A DNA stretch of 64,000 nt from Burkholderia ambifaria (GTDB lineage: Bacteria; Pseudomonadota; Gammaproteobacteria; Burkholderiales; Burkholderiaceae): NCBI RefSeq assembly GCF_001443045.1, contig NZ_LKPJ01000017.1:1-64000 (forward strand), given 5' to 3'. Below are positions 59,857-64,000 of the stretch, piece after piece (within the stretch, counting starts at the first letter, position 1; every line of letters begins with the position of its first letter). The notes beneath the pieces were generated by a model. The model saw only the letters and a program-made list of their open reading frames with translations. It was not told the DNA's origin and made no database searches. The translations under genes were made by a program, and so were the position numbers.

Positions 59857-62148
59857 TCATGCGGGCAGGCGGATAACGCTCGCGTCCTTGCGGATCAGCA
59901 GCGACGACGCGAGCATCTGCTTGCACTGGTGCGCGAGGACCTTCAGGTCGTGCGTGAGATCGGCACCCACCGCGTCGGATTTCTCCGCGGACACGACCAT
60001 CGCGTCGAGGTCGCGCGTGATCTGCTTCGTTGCATCGAGCTGGTCGGCCGGCGGCGGATCGCCGGCTTCCGCTTTCTCGAGGTTCTCCAGCACGGCGGAC
60101 AGGCCGCGGTGCAGCGCGTCGTCGTGGACGAAGTTCTCGTCTGCCGCACATGCGCTGCGGATCAGCGGCGCGGCGGCGGTGATCTGCGCGCCGAGCACGT
60201 GCGTCTGCACGAGCAGGTCGTTCAGCTCCGGCACGAAGCGCTGGTGCGCCTTCGGCTCGATCATCATCCGCTGGAACGCCTGACCGAGGTTCGCGAACGC
60301 GATGTGCACGTCCTTGCGCGCGAGGCGGTAGCGGTAGTCGTCGTCGAGGGTAGTGGCAGGCGCTTCGATCGCCGCGGCGACGCCCGGCACGACTGCCGCG
60401 CCGTCGGCGGCCGGCACGGGCGGCGGCGATGCGCCGCGCCCGGCGCGCCACGCGGCCTCGAAATACTTGCGGGTCGACGTCAGCATGTCGGTGACGAGCT
60501 TGCCCATCAGCCGGTATTCCCAGTACGGGAACAGGCGGCTCGCGGCGATCGCGATCATGCACCCGACCACGGTGTCGATCGCGCGCTCGCCGATGATCCG
60601 CATGCTGCCCGGCGCGAGCAGGTGGAACATCAGCAGCACGTACGACGACGTGAACACGACGCTCGCCGCGTAGTTGAACAGCAGCAGGCTGTAGCTCATC
60701 ACCATCGACCCGAACATGATCGCGATCAGCAGGTGCGGCTCCTTCACCGTGTAGATCAGCGCGATGCTCGCCGCGCAGCCGATCAGCGTGCCGACGATAC
60801 GCTGCGCGTTGCGCTGCTTGGTCAGCGAGTAGCCGGGCTTCAGGATGATGATGGTCGTCATCACGATCCAGTACGCGTTCGTGAGCGGCAGCAGCCGGCC
60901 GAGCCAGAAGGCGACCGCCACCGCGATCGTCACGCGCAGCGCGTGGCGGAAGCTCGGCGAGCGCATGTTCAGGTTGGAGAAGATCAGGAGCGGCGACATC
61001 CGGCGCCGCTGCAGGAAGCGCGTGAGCGCCTTGTCGATCTTCAGTTCGGTTTGCTGCGGATCGGCATGACCCGACAGGTTGCGGCGCATCCGGTCGATGA
61101 GGCGCGTCGCGCTCCAGATGCGCCGGAACGTCGCGAGCACGGCCGCGTACGCTTCCGCATTGCTGGCCGGGAAGTTCTTCTTGCGCATCAGCTCGATCTC
61201 GTACTCGATCGCGCGCAGTTCGGCCTTCACGCTGATCCGCGAATGCGGCGCGCGGTTCTCGAGCACCGCGAGGCCGATCTCCTCGAGATCGGCGGCCGCC
61301 TTGCGGATCAGATCGCGATAGAAAATGATCAGGTCCGAGCCGCCGAACGTGTTGCGCACGAGCGGGTAGTCGGTGTGCGCGCCGACGAACAGCTCGTGCA
61401 GGTCGACGCTGTTGATGAACAGGTTGTACATCGTCGTGCGGCCGGGATCGAGCTTGCCGCGGCGCAGCTTCGGCAGGTTGCGCAGCACGATGTCGCGCGC
61501 GGTTTCCTGCGTTTCGACCGCGGTGATCTGCTTCGCGACCAGATTGCGGTAGCACTCGTCGAGATCGGCGTCGAGATCGTAGAACTGCGCGCGCGCGAGC
61601 AGGTAGTCGGCGCACGCGAACAGGCTTTCGGCGAGCGCCTGCTGCTCGATCCGGCGCGCCTGCCATTGCGACACGAACGTCGCCCAGTACGTGTACCAGA
61701 GGCCGCCTGCGAGAATCCAGCCCGCGTTGATGAACGCCTGCAGCGGCGTGAACTTCTCCTCGAGCGTCATCACCATCATGAACAGCGTCGCGAAACTGAT
61801 CTGCGGCCAGCGGTTGCCGTAGACGACGATCAACGACAGCACGAACGTGAGCGGCACGATCGTCAGCCACAGCGCGAAGATGTTCGGCGTGGCGAGGCCG
61901 GTCGCGAGCGCGGCCAGGAAGCCGATCACGCTGCACGCAAGCATTTCGTTGTGCTTGTACTTCAGCGGGCCCGGCATGTCGACGACGCACGCGCCGAGCG
62001 CACCCGTCGAGATCGTGAAGCCGAGCTCCCGGTTGTGAAACACGATCAGGCACAGCACGGCCGGCAGCGACACGCCAACCGCGATCCGCAGGCCGCCGAA
62101 AAAGTACTGGCTGTAGAAAAACTTTCTGATTTCGACCGAATAGCGCAT
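59857..62148 (-). CDS. FUSC-family (YccS/AaeB-like) inner-membrane protein
   Basis: This encodes a 763-residue protein with two blocks of about five to six membrane helices (about 15-165 and 400-545), separated by a helical cytoplasmic domain, and a C-terminal helical domain. This is the fusaric-acid-resistance-like / YccS layout. WIVMTTIIILKPGYSLTKQRNAQRIVGTLIG is the family's conserved segment. Members export aromatic acids or other small molecules, but YccS-type proteins are poorly understood. The gene stands alone. The divergent recC starts 181 bp upstream. Confidence 0.82.
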   Translation of the reverse strand: MRYSVEIRKFFYSQYFFGGLRIAVGVSLPAVLCLIVFHNRELGFTISTGALGACVVDMPGPLKYKHNEMLACSVIGFLAALATGLATPNIFALWLTIVPLTFVLSLIVVYGNRWPQISFATLFMMVMTLEEKFTPLQAFINAGWILAGGLWYTYWATFVSQWQARRIEQQALAESLFACADYLLARAQFYDLDADLDECYRNLVAKQITAVETQETARDIVLRNLPKLRRGKLDPGRTTMYNLFINSVDLHELFVGAHTDYPLVRNTFGGSDLIIFYRDLIRKAAADLEEIGLAVLENRAPHSRISVKAELRAIEYEIELMRKKNFPASNAEAYAAVLATFRRIWSATRLIDRMRRNLSGHADPQQTELKIDKALTRFLQRRRMSPLLIFSNLNMRSPSFRHALRVTIAVAVAFWLGRLLPLTNAYWIVMTTIIILKPGYSLTKQRNAQRIVGTLIGCAASIALIYTVKEPHLLIAIMFGSMVMSYSLLLFNYAASVVFTSSYVLLMFHLLAPGSMRIIGERAIDTVVGCMIAIAASRLFPYWEYRLMGKLVTDMLTSTRKYFEAAWRAGRGASPPPVPAADGAAVVPGVAAAIEAPATTLDDDYRYRLARKDVHIAFANLGQAFQRMMIEPKAHQRFVPELNDLLVQTHVLGAQITAAAPLIRSACAADENFVHDDALHRGLSAVLENLEKAEAGDPPPADQLDATKQITRDLDAMVVSAEKSDAVGADLTHDLKVLAHQCKQMLASSLLIRKDASVIRLPA

Positions 62149-62329
62149 CGATGGGCTGAATGACAGACGAAGACGCCCGGGGCGGCGTATTGACTGGCGA
62201 CGAGTCTATCGTATTTCGCGGTCCGCAAAACCTGGCCGTTCGGACGAGGTTCGCCGCGACGCCCCTTTTGCTATCCTTGGTGCTCCTGTTCGCGCGGCCC
62301 GGCCGGCGCGAGGCTTTGATACCCGTTTC

Positions 62330-64000
62330 ATGCTCCATCTCTTCTATTCGAACCGTCACGAAACGCTGGCCGACGCGCTGCTCGAGGACCTGGCCGCGTT
62401 CCCGGCCCGCAACGGCCCGTGGGCGCCACAACAGGTCATCGTGCCGAGCGCGGCGCTGCGCCGCCGTCTCGAGCTCGACATCGCCGCGCGCCACGGCGTG
62501 TGCGCGAACGTCGAGTTCACGTATCTCGCGCAATGGCTGTGGGCGCAGATCGGCCGCGTGCTGGCGGTGCCTGCGCGTTCGCCGTTCGCACCCGATCGCC
62601 TCGTGTGGCGCTGCTACCGGTTGTTCGCGCAGGCCGCGGGCGGCGCGCCGTGGCTCGCGTCGCCCCGGCTGGCCGCGTATCTGTCCGCATCCGACGACGC
62701 GATGCGCTACGAGCTCGCGCAGCGCGTCGCGGCTGTGCTCGATCACTACCTGACCTATCGGCCCGAATGGCTGGCAGCTTGGCAGGCCGGCGAGTCGGTG
62801 CTTGCGGGCGGCGCCGCGCCGCGCGGGATCAGCGATGCCGCGCGCGACGACGAACACTGGCAGGCCGCGCTGTGGCGCGCGCTGCTCGCGGAACTGAGCG
62901 ACAGCGGCACGCCGCCCGCGCATCGCTTCCTCGTGGAGGCGCGCAACCTCGATCCCGAGACCGTCGCGCGCGCCGACTGGCCGGAATCGGTCAGCGTGTT
63001 CGCGCTGCCGACGATGCCACCGCTGCACGTTGCGCTGCTGCGCGAGCTGTCGCGCTGGATCGACGTGCGCGTCTATGCGCTCAATCCGTGCCGCGAATTC
63101 TGGTTCGACATCGTCACGGCCGCACATGCGGAAGCGCTCGATGCGGCCGGCCGGCTCGACTACCAGGAAGTCGGCCATCCGCTGCTCGCGGAGTGGGGCC
63201 GGCAGACGCAGGCGCAGCTGCACATGCTGCACGAACTGACTGAAAGCGCTGCATCGGGCGACGCGTCGCGTTTCGTCGGAAATCCCGCACCGACCTGGCT
63301 CGCGCGCGTGCAGAACGCGATCCTCGACCTGCAGCCGGAAGCCGACCTCGGCGACGCGCCGGCCGAGCGCGGGATCGAGGTGCACGTGTGCCACAGCCTC
63401 GCGCGCCAGCTCGAGGTGCTGCACGACCGCCTGCTCGCGTGGTTCGATGCCGATGCGACGCTGCAGCCGTCCGACGTGCTGGTGGCGGTAGCCGATCTCG
63501 CGGCGGCCGGGCCGCTGATCGATGCGGTGTTCGGCACGGCCGGCGCCGGCGGCGCGCGCGTGCCCTACCGGATCACCGGCCTGCCGCCGTCGCAGGCGAA
63601 CCCGGTCGCGCGCGTGCTGCTCGAATGGCTCGCGCTGCCGGAACGGCAGGTCGGCGCACCGGAGCTGGTCGAATGGTTGCGCGTCGACGCGGTGGCGGCC
63701 CGTTACGGCATCGACGCAGCCGCGCTCGAGACGGTTCAGACCTGGCTCGCGGCCGCCGGCGCGCGGCGCGGGCTGTCGCCGATGGCGAGCGACGATGTGG
63801 CGGTGCCCGCGCCGCGCCATACGTTCTCCGATGCGCTCGCGCGGCTCTTCCTCGGCTATGCGATGCCCGAAGGCGCCGCACCGGTCGGTGCATGGCTGCC
63901 GATCGAGGCGGCCACCGGCAGCGAGGCCGAACTGCTCGGCCGGCTCGCGCGCTTCACCGATGATCTCGACGGCTTCGCGCGGCGGCTTGCCGACGCGCAC
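62330..64000 (+). CDS. recC: Exodeoxyribonuclease V gamma subunit RecC (5' part)
   Basis: An open frame runs from the ATG at 62330 without a stop to the window edge, giving the first 557 residues of a protein that is normally about 1100. The start MLHLFYSNRHETLADALLED is the RecC signature. VIVPSAALRRRLELDIA and FTYLAQWLWAQIGRVL follow, as in the helicase-like 1A domain, and EVHVCHSLARQLEVLHDRLL appears later. RecC holds the RecBCD complex together and recognises Chi during double-strand break repair. recB and recD probably follow beyond the window. Confidence 0.9.
   Translation, partial: MLHLFYSNRHETLADALLEDLAAFPARNGPWAPQQVIVPSAALRRRLELDIAARHGVCANVEFTYLAQWLWAQIGRVLAVPARSPFAPDRLVWRCYRLFAQAAGGAPWLASPRLAAYLSASDDAMRYELAQRVAAVLDHYLTYRPEWLAAWQAGESVLAGGAAPRGISDAARDDEHWQAALWRALLAELSDSGTPPAHRFLVEARNLDPETVARADWPESVSVFALPTMPPLHVALLRELSRWIDVRVYALNPCREFWFDIVTAAHAEALDAAGRLDYQEVGHPLLAEWGRQTQAQLHMLHELTESAASGDASRFVGNPAPTWLARVQNAILDLQPEADLGDAPAERGIEVHVCHSLARQLEVLHDRLLAWFDADATLQPSDVLVAVADLAAAGPLIDAVFGTAGAGGARVPYRITGLPPSQANPVARVLLEWLALPERQVGAPELVEWLRVDAVAARYGIDAAALETVQTWLAAAGARRGLSPMASDDVAVPAPRHTFSDALARLFLGYAMPEGAAPVGAWLPIEAATGSEAELLGRLARFTDDLDGFARRLADAH

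Noticed and set aside
59849..64000. Long minus-strand open frame through the recC region
   Set aside because: It is antisense to recC and out of frame with the FUSC gene. Its composition is arginine-rich and it contains no recognisable domain.

Overview
The window is high-GC DNA with strongly GC-biased third codon positions. Its gene content fits a Burkholderia, most likely a member of the Burkholderia cepacia complex and probably the large chromosome. The pointers are a hopanoid hpnIJKL block, a two-subunit arginine succinyltransferase, a Tat-exported phospholipase C and an mdtABC-type RND pump. The species is inferred from recalled gene families, not from a search. I see no rRNA, tRNA, CRISPR array, phage gene or intact insertion sequence.

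Layout. 1-3.7 kb: a perfect inverted repeat at the left edge, a DUF2214 membrane protein, and glucarate dehydratase divergent from a GntR/FadR regulator. 3.7-10.7 kb: a branched-chain amino acid binding protein, phospholipase C, pyridoxal kinase, an exported alpha/beta hydrolase, and a luciferase-like monooxygenase whose 3' end has been replaced by an inverted copy of the hydrolase's 3' end. 11.3-16.7 kb: hpnI-J-K-L, which decorates hopanoid lipids, then a BamE-like lipoprotein. 16.7-17.3 kb: a BrnT/BrnA toxin-antitoxin pair. 17.6-30.3 kb: an arginine uptake and catabolism locus: hisQMP-type transporter genes, the AraC-type regulator argR, a 725-bp inverted-repeat element, the arginine succinyltransferase (AST) operon astC-aruF-aruG-astD-astB-astE, and a detached periplasmic binding protein. 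30.4-33.8 kb: an operon encoding an EAL phosphodiesterase and an HDOD protein. 34-37.5 kb: peroxiredoxin, an NAD(P)-binding protein, a NYN-domain putative ribonuclease with a repetitive basic tail, and a VOC protein. 37.9-46.7 kb: mdtABC and an IclR regulator. 47-51.9 kb: a possible small RNA or micro-ORF, a PhoX-like phosphatase, an ammonium transporter, a small membrane protein and a lipoprotein. 51.9-54 kb: an Rrf2 regulator and an NAD(P)-binding protein that share an operator-like palindrome, then an Lrp regulator. 54-57.7 kb: an iron(III) ABC transporter with a Fur-box-like site. 57.8-64 kb: a 55-residue membrane protein, a ProY-like permease broken by one nonsense codon, a FUSC-family protein, and the first half of recC.

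How the genes work together. The clearest unit is arginine use. The binding protein and HisQMP import basic amino acids, ArgR probably senses arginine, and the AST enzymes convert arginine to glutamate and succinate. HpnI, HpnJ and HpnK act in sequence on the hopanoid head group. Most other genes are single transcription units or short operons.

The points most worth a second look are two perfect 41-45 bp inverted duplications (one truncates a gene), the 725-bp inverted-repeat element, a shared 19-bp operator in the Rrf2 locus, a double-terminator small transcript near 47.0 kb, and the TGG-to-TGA stop in the permease, which sits behind a perfect HutC-like palindrome.
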